In this document: piece after piece, positions 16,478 to 24,871 of the stretch
How positions within the stretch are numbered: the stretch's first letter is position 1
Layout of the letters: each line of letters begins with the position of its first letter
Assembly (NCBI GenBank): GCA_964490725.1
Contig: CAZBDU010000020.1
Location: forward strand, 1 to 64,000
DNA length: 64,000 nt
DNA from: CAZBDU01 sp964490725
Lineage (GTDB): Bacteria; Spirochaetota; Spirochaetia; SZUA-6; DRHE01
Direction of reading: 5' to 3'
Made by a program: the position numbers and the translations under genes
The notes under the pieces: generated by a model
Told to the model about the DNA's origin: nothing
Seen by the model: only the letters and a program-made list of their open reading frames with translations
Databases searched by the model: none

Positions 16478-16999
16478 TTAGGAACGGTCCGCCTCCCAGA
16501 GCTGGATGAGCCGGCTGCTGAGCTCCTGCCCCACCCGGAAAAGAAAGGCCCGGTAGGGGTCCTCGGACTCCCTGTCCTGGCCCTGGAGGTCGAAGCTCCC
16601 GGCGCCCACAACCGCGGAGGTGCCCGCCCTGAGCAGATAGTACAGCGCCCGGCTGGCGATGCTCACGGTCCGCTCGCGGCCCTCTCCGGGGCTGGTGGTG
16701 ACGGTGCTGCGGATGCGGGCGGCCATCACGTAGCGGGCGCCTCCCTGGCGAGCGATGGCCAGCACGGAGCGGAAGCCCAGCCTGTCCCAGTCCACCCGGG
16801 TCTGCCCCGCATCCATGTCAAAGGCCACCTGTCCGGCGTCGAAGAGGGCCGCCATCATTCCCTCCCGGCTGGCCATCGAGAGCGGGACCCGCTCCCCGTC
16901 TCGCCATTCCTCCAGCACCAGCAGGAACGTGTCCGCCCTTAAGGGCAGCGCCGCCGTCAGGAGCAGTATCAGCACGGAAATCGCGGCTCGCCTGTCCAA
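16478..16999 (-). CDS. Exported hypothetical protein
   Basis: The 173-aa product has a clear signal peptide (MDRRAAISVLILLLTAALPL, cleavage probably after RAD or LRA) and no further membrane segment. The mature part contains alternating strands and helices but no motif I recognise. The start is TTG at 16999, with a purine-rich GGAGGAGG about ten bases upstream. A possible promoter lies at 17023-17051. It is the first gene of a leftward group (this gene, the SPOR protein, ligA), so an envelope or cell-wall role is possible from context only. Confidence 0.7.
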   Translation of the reverse strand: MDRRAAISVLILLLTAALPLRADTFLLVLEEWRDGERVPLSMASREGMMAALFDAGQVAFDMDAGQTRVDWDRLGFRSVLAIARQGGARYVMAARIRSTVTTSPGEGRERTVSIASRALYYLLRAGTSAVVGAGSFDLQGQDRESEDPYRAFLFRVGQELSSRLIQLWEADRS

Positions 17000-17022
17000 C
17001 CTTCCCCGCCTCCTCCACTGTC

Positions 17023-17051
17023 AGTATCGGCGGGCCGCCCCTGCGAGTCCA
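17023..17051 (-). promoter_or_regulatory. Possible promoter of the 16999-12418 gene group
   Basis: On the minus strand TGGACT (17051-17046) and GATACT (17028-17023) are 17 bases apart, upstream of the TTG start at 16999. It is back to back with the divergent promoter at 17063-17091. Confidence 0.4.
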
Positions 17052-17062
17052 CCCCCCGAGAC

Positions 17063-17091
17063 TTGATCCGATTCGGGTGAAGTGCTACCGT
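17063..17091 (+). promoter_or_regulatory. Promoter of the polysaccharide genes
   Basis: TTGATC (17063-17068) and TACCGT (17086-17091) are separated by 17 bases. The transcription start is expected at about 17097-17099, on the ATG at 17098 itself, so the mRNA may be leaderless. Confidence 0.5.
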
Positions 17092-17097
17092 AGGCCG

Positions 17098-18408
17098 ATG
17101 ACGGACTCCCCCCAGGCCAGACGGCCGGCGTCCCCAGGCGGAGCGGAGCAGCGCCGCGAGGCGGACACCATCTCCCTGCTGGATCTGGTCGGCGTGCTGG
17201 TGAAGCGCCGCTTTCTCATCCTCGGCACCACCCTCACGGCCGCGGTGCTGGTGTTCGCCTTCGCCCTCATGACGGCCAGGCTGCCCCAGAGCTCGCCGTG
17301 GAACCTCATGCCCAACTACTACCGGGCGGAGGCCAAGATCCTGCTGCAGGAGAACGGAAGCGGCGTGGCCCAGGGCATTGCCACCTCCGACAATGCCTTG
17401 ACGCTGCTGCTCGGAGGCGCCCGGGGGAAGGACTCGAACATCGTCCTGGCCCAGGCGATTCTTTCCGGCAACACCCTGAAGGACACCGTGGCCGAGGAGT
17501 TCGACTTCTACGACCGCTTCAACCTGAACCAGAGCTCACACCCCAAGACCAGCGCCCGCAGCATGATCGGCGACTCCCTGGCGGTGGACCTGGGGCAGGA
17601 TCAGGGAGGCAACATCTTCACGGTCACCTACCAGGACAACGACCCGGTGTTCGCCTACCAGGTGTTGAGCCGCATCACCGGGCTGCTGGAGGCCCGCTTC
17701 AAGGAGCTCACGCTGGAGCGGCTCACCCGCAAGAAGGCATTCGTGGAGGAGCGGATGGCGGCGGTGGAGGGGCAGGTCCAGGAGGCGCAGAGCAGGCTAT
17801 CGGAGTTCCAGGCCAGATACGGCGTGCTGGACATCACGCGCCAGGCGGAGCAGCAGGGAACCCTGATCGCCGGGCTGCGTTCGGACGTCCTGAAGGCCCA
17901 GATGGAGCTTCAGAGCCTGCGGGAGTACCTTCCGGAAGGCGATGCCCGCATTACCCGCCTGAAGCAGGAGATCGAGAACAAGAACCGCTTCATCGACGAC
18001 CTGCTCACAGGCAAGCGCCAGCTCTCCGAGGACTACATCCCGCAGAAGGTGCTTCCCGAGCTGCTGGCGCAGTACATGGACCTGCAGAACGAGGTGGACG
18101 TCCAGCAGGCAGTCTACCGGAGCCTGCGGCAGCAGTACGAGTCGGTGAAGATCGAGGAGGCGGACAACTCGCGCACGTTCCAGGTGCTGGAGCGCCCGGA
18201 GGTGCCGGAGCTGAAGGCGGGGCCGTCGCGGTCCAAGCTGTGCATCATCGTCACCATCGCCGCCTTCTTCCTGGCGGTCCTGCTGGCCTTCGTGAAGGAG
18301 TACCTGGTCCGGGTGCGCCGCGACCCCGAAGAGTCGGAGAAGCTGGAGAGTATCCGCAGGATGCTGCTGCCCCGAAGAGGGAACAAGCGCTCCACGCGAT
18401 CGGAGTGA
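17098..18408 (+). CDS. Wzz/GumC-like polysaccharide chain-length protein
   Basis: The 436-aa protein has the classic polysaccharide co-polymerase layout. A short cytoplasmic N-terminus ends in ISLLDLVGVLVKRRFLILG. TM1 is at about residues 40-62 and a long periplasmic region holds extensive coiled coil (about 190-335). TM2 (CIIVTIAAFFLAVLLAFV) lies near residue 385, followed by a short basic cytoplasmic tail. There is no BY-kinase domain. The family sets chain length of O-antigen, capsule or exopolysaccharide made by Wzy-type systems. The start is ATG 17098; a GTG at 17077 is possible, but the promoter geometry favours 17098. It is the first gene of a three-gene polysaccharide group. Confidence 0.83.
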   Translation: MTDSPQARRPASPGGAEQRREADTISLLDLVGVLVKRRFLILGTTLTAAVLVFAFALMTARLPQSSPWNLMPNYYRAEAKILLQENGSGVAQGIATSDNALTLLLGGARGKDSNIVLAQAILSGNTLKDTVAEEFDFYDRFNLNQSSHPKTSARSMIGDSLAVDLGQDQGGNIFTVTYQDNDPVFAYQVLSRITGLLEARFKELTLERLTRKKAFVEERMAAVEGQVQEAQSRLSEFQARYGVLDITRQAEQQGTLIAGLRSDVLKAQMELQSLREYLPEGDARITRLKQEIENKNRFIDDLLTGKRQLSEDYIPQKVLPELLAQYMDLQNEVDVQQAVYRSLRQQYESVKIEEADNSRTFQVLERPEVPELKAGPSRSKLCIIVTIAAFFLAVLLAFVKEYLVRVRRDPEESEKLESIRRMLLPRRGNKRSTRSE

Positions 18409-18535
18409 GGCCGGCGGTGAAGGCGGGCCGGTGCGCAGGGCGGGGGAGGTTCCAGGCGGCCGGGTTCGCCCGCGGGCCGGCCCCATTGCGGTGCGGACCG
18501 TTATCCAGGCGGCCTTCCGCGCCGAAAAACAGAGT

Positions 18536-20008
18536 ATGAAGCGCCGCCGGGGCGATCGGATCTACATCATAGGGGCCGGAATCACCGGCGTAACCCTGGC
18601 ACGGGAAATCCACGCCAAGGGGATATTCGGCCGCGTCGTTGCGTTTCTGGACGACGACCCCGCGAAGATCGGCACCCGCCTGGACGGGGTGCCCGTGCTG
18701 GGTCCCGTCGACGCAGCGGTGGAGCTGCTGAAGGCCACTCCGGCAGACGAGGCGATCCTCGCCATGCCCGGCGCCACTTTGGAGCAGCTGAAGCGGATCC
18801 ACCGTATCCTGGCAAGAGCCCAATTCAGCCGCATCCGCATCGTGCCCAGGGTGGCGCAGATCCTGGATGGGGTGCATCTGATCCAGGCCCGCGAGATCGA
18901 CCCGGAGGACCTGCTCACGCGCCATCCCATCAAGGTAAATCTCCGCGAGAGCCTGGCCTACCTGCGGGGCAGGCGGGTGCTGATCACCGGGGCCGGAGGC
19001 AGCATCGGCTCGGAGCTGGCCAGGCAGCTGCTCTCCGGAGGAGCGGAGAGGCTGTACCTCTTCGGGCACGGGGAGAACAGCATCTACGAGATCGATCGGG
19101 AGCTGCGGCTCTTGCAGGAGGAAGGGGTGGGCGAGAAGACCACCGTGGTGCCCATTTTGGGAGACCTGGTGGATCGCGAGTACATGTTCTACATCCTCCG
19201 GCGGCTGAAAGCCGACGTGGTGTTCCACGCCGCCGCCCACAAGCACGTGCCCATGCTGGAGGACAACCCCGTGGAGGCTGTCAAGAACAACGTGTTCGGC
19301 ACGCGCAACCTGGTGGACGGGTGTGTGGCGGCGGGGGTCGAGCGGTTCGTGCTCATCTCCACGGACAAAGCGGTGCAACCCACCAGCGTCTACGGCGCCT
19401 CGAAGCTGATCGCGGAAGAGTACGTGCTGCGCCAGAACCACGGCCGCGTGTACCTGGCAGTGCGCTTCGGCAACGTGCTGGGCTCGCGCGGCAGCATCCT
19501 GCCCCTGTTCCGGCGCCAGATCCTGAAGGGGGGGCCCGTCACGCTCACTCATCCCGAGGCCCGCCGCTTCTTCATGACCATCCCCGAAGCGGTGAGCCTG
19601 GTGCTGCAGGCCGGCGGGGTAGGCCGACCGCGGGGGCTGTACCTTCTGGACATGGGCGAGCCGGTGCTCATCCGGGAGCTGGCGGAGCAAATGATCCGCT
19701 TTTACGGCTACGAGCCGCAGAAGGAGATTCCCCTGGCCTATATCGGGATGCGCCCCGGCGAGAAGCTGACCGAGCACCTGTGGACCAACGGAGACCGCCC
19801 CCAGCCGACCCGCTATCCCAAGATTCTGCAGGTGAAGCGGCGCTACGCGCTGAACGGGCACTTGCAGACGGTGATCGACGAGCTGGCGGCCATCTGTTTC
19901 CGCGACCCGGCGCATCCCGAGGGCTACCGTAACCGGCGCCTCCTGCGCCAGACGCTGCACCGCATCATTCCCACGTTGCACCTTCGCGACGATGAGCCTC
20001 CCTACTGA
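18536..20008 (+). CDS. CapD/FlaA1-like nucleotide-sugar epimerase/dehydratase
   Basis: The 490-aa protein belongs to the CapD-type polysaccharide biosynthesis family. It has two nucleotide-binding folds. The first is an N-terminal Rossmann domain (IYIIGAGITGVTLAREI, about 8-24). The second is an extended SDR domain with RVLITGAGGSIGSEL near residue 150, the HAAAHKHVPMLEDNP segment and a YGASK active-site motif near residue 285. The usual N-terminal transmembrane helices of large CapD proteins are absent, so it should be cytosolic. The probable substrate is a UDP-HexNAc, dehydrated at C4/C6. The ATG at 18536 lacks a clear Shine-Dalgarno. Its end overlaps the aminotransferase by 17 bp, which suggests sequential steps. 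Confidence 0.88.
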   Translation: MKRRRGDRIYIIGAGITGVTLAREIHAKGIFGRVVAFLDDDPAKIGTRLDGVPVLGPVDAAVELLKATPADEAILAMPGATLEQLKRIHRILARAQFSRIRIVPRVAQILDGVHLIQAREIDPEDLLTRHPIKVNLRESLAYLRGRRVLITGAGGSIGSELARQLLSGGAERLYLFGHGENSIYEIDRELRLLQEEGVGEKTTVVPILGDLVDREYMFYILRRLKADVVFHAAAHKHVPMLEDNPVEAVKNNVFGTRNLVDGCVAAGVERFVLISTDKAVQPTSVYGASKLIAEEYVLRQNHGRVYLAVRFGNVLGSRGSILPLFRRQILKGGPVTLTHPEARRFFMTIPEAVSLVLQAGGVGRPRGLYLLDMGEPVLIRELAEQMIRFYGYEPQKEIPLAYIGMRPGEKLTEHLWTNGDRPQPTRYPKILQVKRRYALNGHLQTVIDELAAICFRDPAHPEGYRNRRLLRQTLHRIIPTLHLRDDEPPY

Positions 20009-21269
20009 GTTCATTCCCTTCGCCAGGCCCGTCCTGGGGGCCGGGGAGGAGGAGGCGGTGCTGCGGGTGATGCGCAGCGGCTGGCTGACCACGGGGGAGG
20101 AGGCCGCGCGCTTCGAGGAGGAGTTCGCCGCCTTCGCGGAGGTCCCCCACGCCCTGGCCGTGAGCTCCGCGACGGCCGGTCTGCACCTGGCCCTGGAGGC
20201 GGTGGGCGTGGCCCCGGGCACGCGCGTGCTCACCACGCCGTACACCTTCGCGGCCAGTGCGGAGGTGATCCGCTACCTGGGGGCCGATCCCCTGTTCGTA
20301 GACGTACGGGAAGACACCTTCGACATCGATCCCGCCGGAGTCGAGCGGGCGCTTGGCGGCCGGGAAGAGCGGATCTCCGCCGTGCTGCCGGTGCACGTGG
20401 CGGGGCTGCCTTGTGACATGCAGGTCATCCGCGGGGCGGCAGCCGCCCGCCGGGTGCCCGTGGTGGAGGACGCCGCGCACACTCTGCCGGACTGCCTGGG
20501 CGCCTGCCCGCCGGAGCCGCCTTCCTGCCGGGTCTATTCCTTCTACGCCACAAAGCCCATCACCACCGGCGAGGGGGGGATGGTCACCACCCCGAGCGAA
20601 ACGGTGGCCCGCCGCATGCGCAGGATGCGCCTGCACGGTATCGACCGGGAGGTGTGGGAGCGGTACACCTCCGCCCGCGCGGCCTGGTACTACCAGGTCG
20701 TGGAGGCAGGCTACAAATACAATCTGCCCGACCTGGCCGCCGCCATAGGCCGGGTGCAGCTGCGCAGGGCCGGCGAGCTGCGCGCGGCGCGGGAGGCCAT
20801 CGCCGCCGCGTATCGAGAGGGCCTGGCCGATCTGGACTGTCTGCGCCTACCGGAGGCGGCCCCCACGCAGGCCGGCGAGGGGCGCCACAGCTGGCACCTG
20901 TTCCTGCTGCGCCTGGTGGCGGAGCGGCTCACGGTGGACCGGGATCGATTCGTGGAGCTGCTGGTCCAGGCCGGAGTGGGCGCCTCGGTGCATTTCATCC
21001 CGCTGCACCTCATGCCCTACTATCGCCACCGCTACGGGCTGCGTCCGGAGGACTTCCCCGCAGCGATGCGCTGCTACCGCAGCGTGGTCAGCCTGCCGAT
21101 CTACCCGGGGATGAGCGAAGACCAGGTTCGGCGCGTGATCCGCGCCGTGCGGATCACCGCCCTCCGCCATTATCGGAGGCAGGGAGGCCGACGTGCCCGC
21201 GGGGCCACGGACGGCCGCGGCGCGGGCCGGAGGCCGCCGCCCTTGCGACGGCGAGGGAACCCGCATTAG
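19992..21269 (+). CDS. DegT/DnrJ/EryC1/StrS sugar aminotransferase
   Basis: The 425-aa PLP enzyme is of the family that converts 4-keto-6-deoxy sugar nucleotides to amino sugars. Hallmarks are the opening PFARPVLGAGEEEAVLRVMR, the TPYTFAASA segment, the PVVEDAAHTL stretch with the PLP-contacting Asp, and the Schiff-base lysine in FYATKPITTGEGG (about residue 184). It overlaps the CapD-like gene by 17 bp and probably uses its product. The family-like sequence ends near residue 392. The last 33 or so residues are Arg/Gly/Pro-rich and read through a segment shared with the repeat at 11,496, so they may be a recent extension. Confidence 0.9.
   Translation: MSLPTEFIPFARPVLGAGEEEAVLRVMRSGWLTTGEEAARFEEEFAAFAEVPHALAVSSATAGLHLALEAVGVAPGTRVLTTPYTFAASAEVIRYLGADPLFVDVREDTFDIDPAGVERALGGREERISAVLPVHVAGLPCDMQVIRGAAAARRVPVVEDAAHTLPDCLGACPPEPPSCRVYSFYATKPITTGEGGMVTTPSETVARRMRRMRLHGIDREVWERYTSARAAWYYQVVEAGYKYNLPDLAAAIGRVQLRRAGELRAAREAIAAAYREGLADLDCLRLPEAAPTQAGEGRHSWHLFLLRLVAERLTVDRDRFVELLVQAGVGASVHFIPLHLMPYYRHRYGLRPEDFPAAMRCYRSVVSLPIYPGMSEDQVRRVIRAVRITALRHYRRQGGRRARGATDGRGAGRRPPPLRRRGNPH
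21176..21197 (+). repeat. 22-bp copy of the 11,496 repeat sequence
   Basis: The 22 bases differ at one position from 11496-11517 and at two from 11582-11603. Here they lie inside the 3' end of the aminotransferase frame; at 11,496 they lie just after a stop codon. This may be a dispersed intergenic repeat. Confidence 0.55.
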
Positions 21270-21272
21270 AAT
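21243..21272 (+). promoter_or_regulatory. Promoter of the molybdenum hydroxylase genes
   Basis: TTGCGA (21243-21248) and TAGAAT (21267-21272) are separated by 18 bases and lie at the extreme 3' end of the aminotransferase frame. The ATG at 21294 would follow a leader of about 15 nt. Confidence 0.5.
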
Positions 21273-21293
21273 TGCCGGCAACGGCCGCTGCCC

Positions 21294-23375
21294 ATGCCAG
21301 TCTTCATCGACGACCTGGAGCCCGAGAATTGCCTCCACGCGCTGATCGTGCGCTCCCCCGAGCATCTGGGAAAGCTCAAGGGGATTAGCGCGCCCGCGTT
21401 CCCGAAGGGCTATCTCCTGGCCACCGCCCGGGACATCCCGGGGGAACGGGTTCTCCGCGCCTACGGGCAGCGCCAGCCCGTCCTGGCCCACCAGGAAGTG
21501 CGATACCTGGGTGAGCCCGTGGCGCTCGTGATCGGCCCCGACAGGGACGTGCTGGCCGAGCTGGCGGGAGCGGTGCGGGTGGAGGTGCAGCCCCAGGAGC
21601 CCACCCTGGTCCTGAAGCCGCCTGCCCGGGAGCTGGAAGGGGACATCCGCCTCTCGGTGGGAGAGGTGGGTCCGGCCTTCGAGGATGCCTACCAGATCGT
21701 TGAGTCCGAGTACCGCGCCTTCTCCCAGTACCCGCTGTACCTGGAGAACCACGGGGCGGTGGCGCAATGGGAGGGTCGAGCCCTGCTGGTGCACGCCGCC
21801 TGCCAGGACGCCTTCGCGGCCCGCCGGGAGCTGGCGGCGATGCTGGCCGTCCCGCAGCGGCGGGTGCGCGTGCTGGTGCCGCGGATCGGGGCGGCCCTGG
21901 AGGGCAAGCTTCTCTCCGCGGTGCTCGTGGCCGGCCAGGCCGCGCTGGCATCCCACCTCTCCGGCCGGCCGGTGAAGATCATCCTGAACCGGGTGGAGGA
22001 GTTCTGCTACACCGTTCGCGGCCCCTCCTTCTGGATCCGGCATCGCACGGCGCTGGACCGGGACGGCCAGCCCACGGCAGTGCGCGTGCAGATGCTCATG
22101 GACGCCGGCGCCTACGAGCCGGAGCAGGCTGAGATTCTGGCCCGGGCGGCCCTGGCGGCCTGGGGTTCCTACCGCTGCCCCGCCGTCGAGGTGGTTGCCC
22201 GGGCGGTCGCGATCAACAGGGTGCCGGCCGGCCCTTTCCGGGCCGCCGGCAGGGCGCAGGCTTTCTACGCTGCGGAGCTGCACACCGCCCGGGTGGAGGA
22301 GGTGGCCCAGCGGGATCCCCACTCCTGGAAGCGGCAGAACCTCCTGGACCGGGGGGCGGTGCACGTCTCCGGTGCCCGGCTGCGGGGAGGGGTCGCCGCC
22401 AGGGATGTGCTCGACGAGGCGGTCAAGCTGTCCGATTTCGACCGGAAGTACGCCGCCTACGCCGCCGCCAAGAAACGGCGCAGGGACCCGCTGGAGGCGC
22501 CGCAGCCGTTGCGGGGGATCGGGTTGTCCATCTGCTACCAGGAGGCGGGTGCCCCCGCCGGAGAGCGGGAGTTGGCGCGGAGCCGCGCCATGAAAATCAT
22601 CCTGGACAAGGACAGACGGGTGCGGATCTACACATCGCTGGTGGACAGCGGCGACGGGGCGCATCGATTGCTGGCTGCCCTGGCCGCCCGGCTGCTGAAG
22701 ATCGACCCCGCCCGGGTCAGCTTCGAGCCGACGGACACGCAGGCAGTCCCGGACAACGGAACCGTGACGGACGGGCTCTGGGCCGGGGCGCGTCTGCTGG
22801 AGCAGTGCTGCCAGGCGCTGCAGAAGAGAAGGCTGCGGGACACGCCTCCCATCACGGTGCAGCGGCGCATGCACGGCGTGGACAGCCCCTGGAAGCCTGC
22901 GGCCTGGCGGGAAGCCGGTGAGCGTGCCCGTGCCTGGGCCGCCACGGTCGTGGAGCTGGAGGTGGATCCGGTCAGCCTGGAGCCCGGCTGCCGGGGCGTG
23001 TGGATCGCCCTGGAAGCGGGGAGGCTGTGGGAGGCCGAACAGGCCAGAGCCGTGGTGGAGGCAGGGGTGGTCCAGGCCCTGGGCTACGTGTCGGCGGGCA
23101 TCCAGAGGGAGTTTCCCGGTCTGGAGAGCCCCAGCGGCAAGCCTTGCGCCCGCCTGGAGCTGCCGTTCTACGCGCTCCCGAGCCTGCTCGACGTGCCGCC
23201 CATCTACGTCCAGTTTCTGAAGTCGGGCGAGGAGGCGCCGATCAAAGGCTTCGAGGATCTACCGCTTCTCGGTGTGGCGCCGGCCTACGCTTCTGCGGTG
23301 GCGCAGGCCACGAGCCTCTATATCGACCAGATCCCCGTGACGCCGGAGGTGATTCAACAGTGCCTCCTGCCATGA
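21294..23375 (+). CDS. Xanthine-dehydrogenase-like molybdopterin subunit
   Basis: The 693-aa protein is the large, molybdenum-cofactor subunit of a xanthine dehydrogenase/aldehyde oxidase-family hydroxylase. The N-terminal ab-hammerhead domain (about 1-105) includes VLAHQEVRYLGEPVALVIG. The cofactor-binding domain includes GPFRAAGRAQAFYAAELHTA near residue 315. At the C-terminus, IKGFEDLPLLGVAPAY occupies the place of the usual KGxGE motif, so the catalytic Glu position holds Asp (or the motif is displaced). It forms an operon with the Fe-S and FAD subunits. The substrate is probably a purine or another N-heterocycle and cannot be fixed. Confidence 0.85.
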   Translation: MPVFIDDLEPENCLHALIVRSPEHLGKLKGISAPAFPKGYLLATARDIPGERVLRAYGQRQPVLAHQEVRYLGEPVALVIGPDRDVLAELAGAVRVEVQPQEPTLVLKPPARELEGDIRLSVGEVGPAFEDAYQIVESEYRAFSQYPLYLENHGAVAQWEGRALLVHAACQDAFAARRELAAMLAVPQRRVRVLVPRIGAALEGKLLSAVLVAGQAALASHLSGRPVKIILNRVEEFCYTVRGPSFWIRHRTALDRDGQPTAVRVQMLMDAGAYEPEQAEILARAALAAWGSYRCPAVEVVARAVAINRVPAGPFRAAGRAQAFYAAELHTARVEEVAQRDPHSWKRQNLLDRGAVHVSGARLRGGVAARDVLDEAVKLSDFDRKYAAYAAAKKRRRDPLEAPQPLRGIGLSICYQEAGAPAGERELARSRAMKIILDKDRRVRIYTSLVDSGDGAHRLLAALAARLLKIDPARVSFEPTDTQAVPDNGTVTDGLWAGARLLEQCCQALQKRRLRDTPPITVQRRMHGVDSPWKPAAWREAGERARAWAATVVELEVDPVSLEPGCRGVWIALEAGRLWEAEQARAVVEAGVVQALGYVSAGIQREFPGLESPSGKPCARLELPFYALPSLLDVPPIYVQFLKSGEEAPIKGFEDLPLLGVAPAYASAVAQATSLYIDQIPVTPEVIQQCLLP

Positions 23376-23851
23376 TCAAGCTTCGTTTCGCCGTCAACGG
23401 TGCCGAAGTGGTCCTGCAGTGTCCGCCCCACCGCAGGCTGGTGGATATTCTGCGCATCGACCTGGGGCTCACCGACACCAGGGAAAGCTGTGGAGTGGGG
23501 GAGTGCGGGGCGTGCCTGGTGCTCCTGGACGGCAAACCCGTGAACTCCTGCCTGGTGCCGGCGTTCACGCTGTCCGATGCAGACGTGGTGACCGCCGAAG
23601 GGCTGGCCGCGGACCGCTCCCACGCCGAGCTGAAGCGGCTGCTCGAGGAAGACGGACCGTTCCGCTGCGGGTTCTGCTCCTCCGGGTTCCTGGTGGCCGC
23701 CGCCGGGCTGAAGGCCGGGAATCCGGAGCCCAGCCGCCGGGAGGTCCAGCGCGCCCTGTCCGGCAACATCTGCCGGTGCGCCGGATACCGGCAGATCGTC
23801 GATGCCGTCTGGGCGGCATTCCGCAAGGGCAGGTATGGCCAGAAGCGATAG
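23372..23851 (+). CDS. 2Fe-2S subunit of the molybdenum hydroxylase
   Basis: The 159-aa protein carries two [2Fe-2S] clusters that pass electrons from the molybdenum site to FAD. The plant-type ferredoxin cluster is CGVGECGACLVLLDGKPVNSC (Cys at about residues 39-59, in two parts CGVGECGAC and VNSC). The second, C-terminal cluster has CGFCSSGF and NICRCAGY. The usual CGxCTPG is CGFCSSG here, with all cluster cysteines kept. The ATG at 23372 shares ATGA with the stop of the large subunit, a four-base overlap that fixes the start. Length is normal for the family. Confidence 0.93.
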   Translation: MIKLRFAVNGAEVVLQCPPHRRLVDILRIDLGLTDTRESCGVGECGACLVLLDGKPVNSCLVPAFTLSDADVVTAEGLAADRSHAELKRLLEEDGPFRCGFCSSGFLVAAAGLKAGNPEPSRREVQRALSGNICRCAGYRQIVDAVWAAFRKGRYGQKR

Positions 23852-24818
23852 AGGCGACCACGGGGAGCGCGGCGCCGTCGAACCGGTGGCGATGCGCGTG
23901 TTCCGGCCCCGGAGCATGACGGCGCTCCTGCGGGCCTACGGGCGCAACCCGGATGCCATGGTGTTCGCGGGAGGCACGGACATCGTGCCTCGAGCCTACC
24001 GCGGGAGCGGCCGGAGCCTGGCGCTGCCGCGGAGGGTGCTGTATCTGGGCAACGTGCAGGAGCTGGTCAGGGTCTCCCGGGCGCCCAGACACCTGGACAT
24101 CGGGGCGGGCATGAGCCTGAGCCGCCTGCTGACCATCGGACGCCACGTGCTGCCTCGTGTGCTTCACGAGGCCCTTTCGCTGGTGGGAAATCCCACGGTC
24201 CGCAATCTGGCCACTCTGGGCGGCAACATCTGCTCGGCCTGCGGTGGAGACAGTCGGGCGGCGCTCCTGGCCCTGGACGCCCAGGTGGAGGTGCGCAGCG
24301 TCTCGGGCAGCCGCTGGCTGGCCATCGATGAGCTGATCCCCTCCTCCCCGGCGGCGCCGGGTCCCGGCCGCGCCGAGACAGGGGCTGGCGAGCCGCAGGG
24401 AGAGCGGCAGGCCGTCGCGTACAGACCGGTGCTGCAGCCGGGGGAGCTCTTGACCAGGGTGCGGGTACCGCTGGAGGAGCGGGATTTCGAGAGGTTCCGC
24501 AAGGTCGGAGCCGCCTCGGCGCTCTCGCCGGGAGCGCTCACCTTCGCGGGGACGGCCCGGGTGGCGAAAGGGACGCTGGAGTCCCTGCACCTGGCCCTCG
24601 CGGGCAGCGAGTTCCCCCTGTGGCGAAGCCGGGAGCTGGAAAGCCGCCTGGAGGGAGGGCGGTTCCCCACGTCTCCCAAGCAGGTCGGCTCGGTTGCGGC
24701 GGAGCTGCGGCGGCAGCTGGAGCAGCATCCGGGCATCAGCGTCTACCACCTGGAGACCGCGGTGCGCCTGGTGCGCTGGTTCCTGGACAGCCTGTTCGTG
24801 CGCAGCATGGAGCTGTAG
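23835..24818 (+). CDS. FAD-binding subunit of the molybdenum hydroxylase
   Basis: The 327-aa protein of the CO-dehydrogenase-flavoprotein type carries the FAD of the hydroxylase complex. The two FAD-contacting motifs are visible: MVFAGGTDIVP (near residue 50) and NPTVRNLATLGGNICSACGG (near residue 120). The C-terminal CODH-type domain completes it. The start at 23835 overlaps the Fe-S gene by 17 bp; ATG 23892 (MRVFRPRSM) is an alternative that would remove 19 mostly polar residues. All three subunits are adjacent in the order large, Fe-S, FAD. Confidence 0.9.
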   Translation: MARSDRGDHGERGAVEPVAMRVFRPRSMTALLRAYGRNPDAMVFAGGTDIVPRAYRGSGRSLALPRRVLYLGNVQELVRVSRAPRHLDIGAGMSLSRLLTIGRHVLPRVLHEALSLVGNPTVRNLATLGGNICSACGGDSRAALLALDAQVEVRSVSGSRWLAIDELIPSSPAAPGPGRAETGAGEPQGERQAVAYRPVLQPGELLTRVRVPLEERDFERFRKVGAASALSPGALTFAGTARVAKGTLESLHLALAGSEFPLWRSRELESRLEGGRFPTSPKQVGSVAAELRRQLEQHPGISVYHLETAVRLVRWFLDSLFVRSMEL

Positions 24819-24822
24819 GGCG

Positions 24823-24852
24823 TTCAGACTTCCCTCTCGCCGGGGATATGGT
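24823..24852 (+). promoter_or_regulatory. Possible promoter of dnaE
   Basis: TTCAGA (24823-24828) and TATGGT (24847-24852) are 18 bases apart, giving a leader of about 13 nt before the ATG at 24872. Both boxes match consensus at only four of six positions. Confidence 0.3.
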
Positions 24853-24871
24853 GTAAGCTTGTCCCGACCCC

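Noticed and set aside
16431..16484. Short repeat around CTTTAGGAA near the 173-aa gene stop
   Set aside because: Only about 10 bases are shared; too short to separate from chance in this composition.
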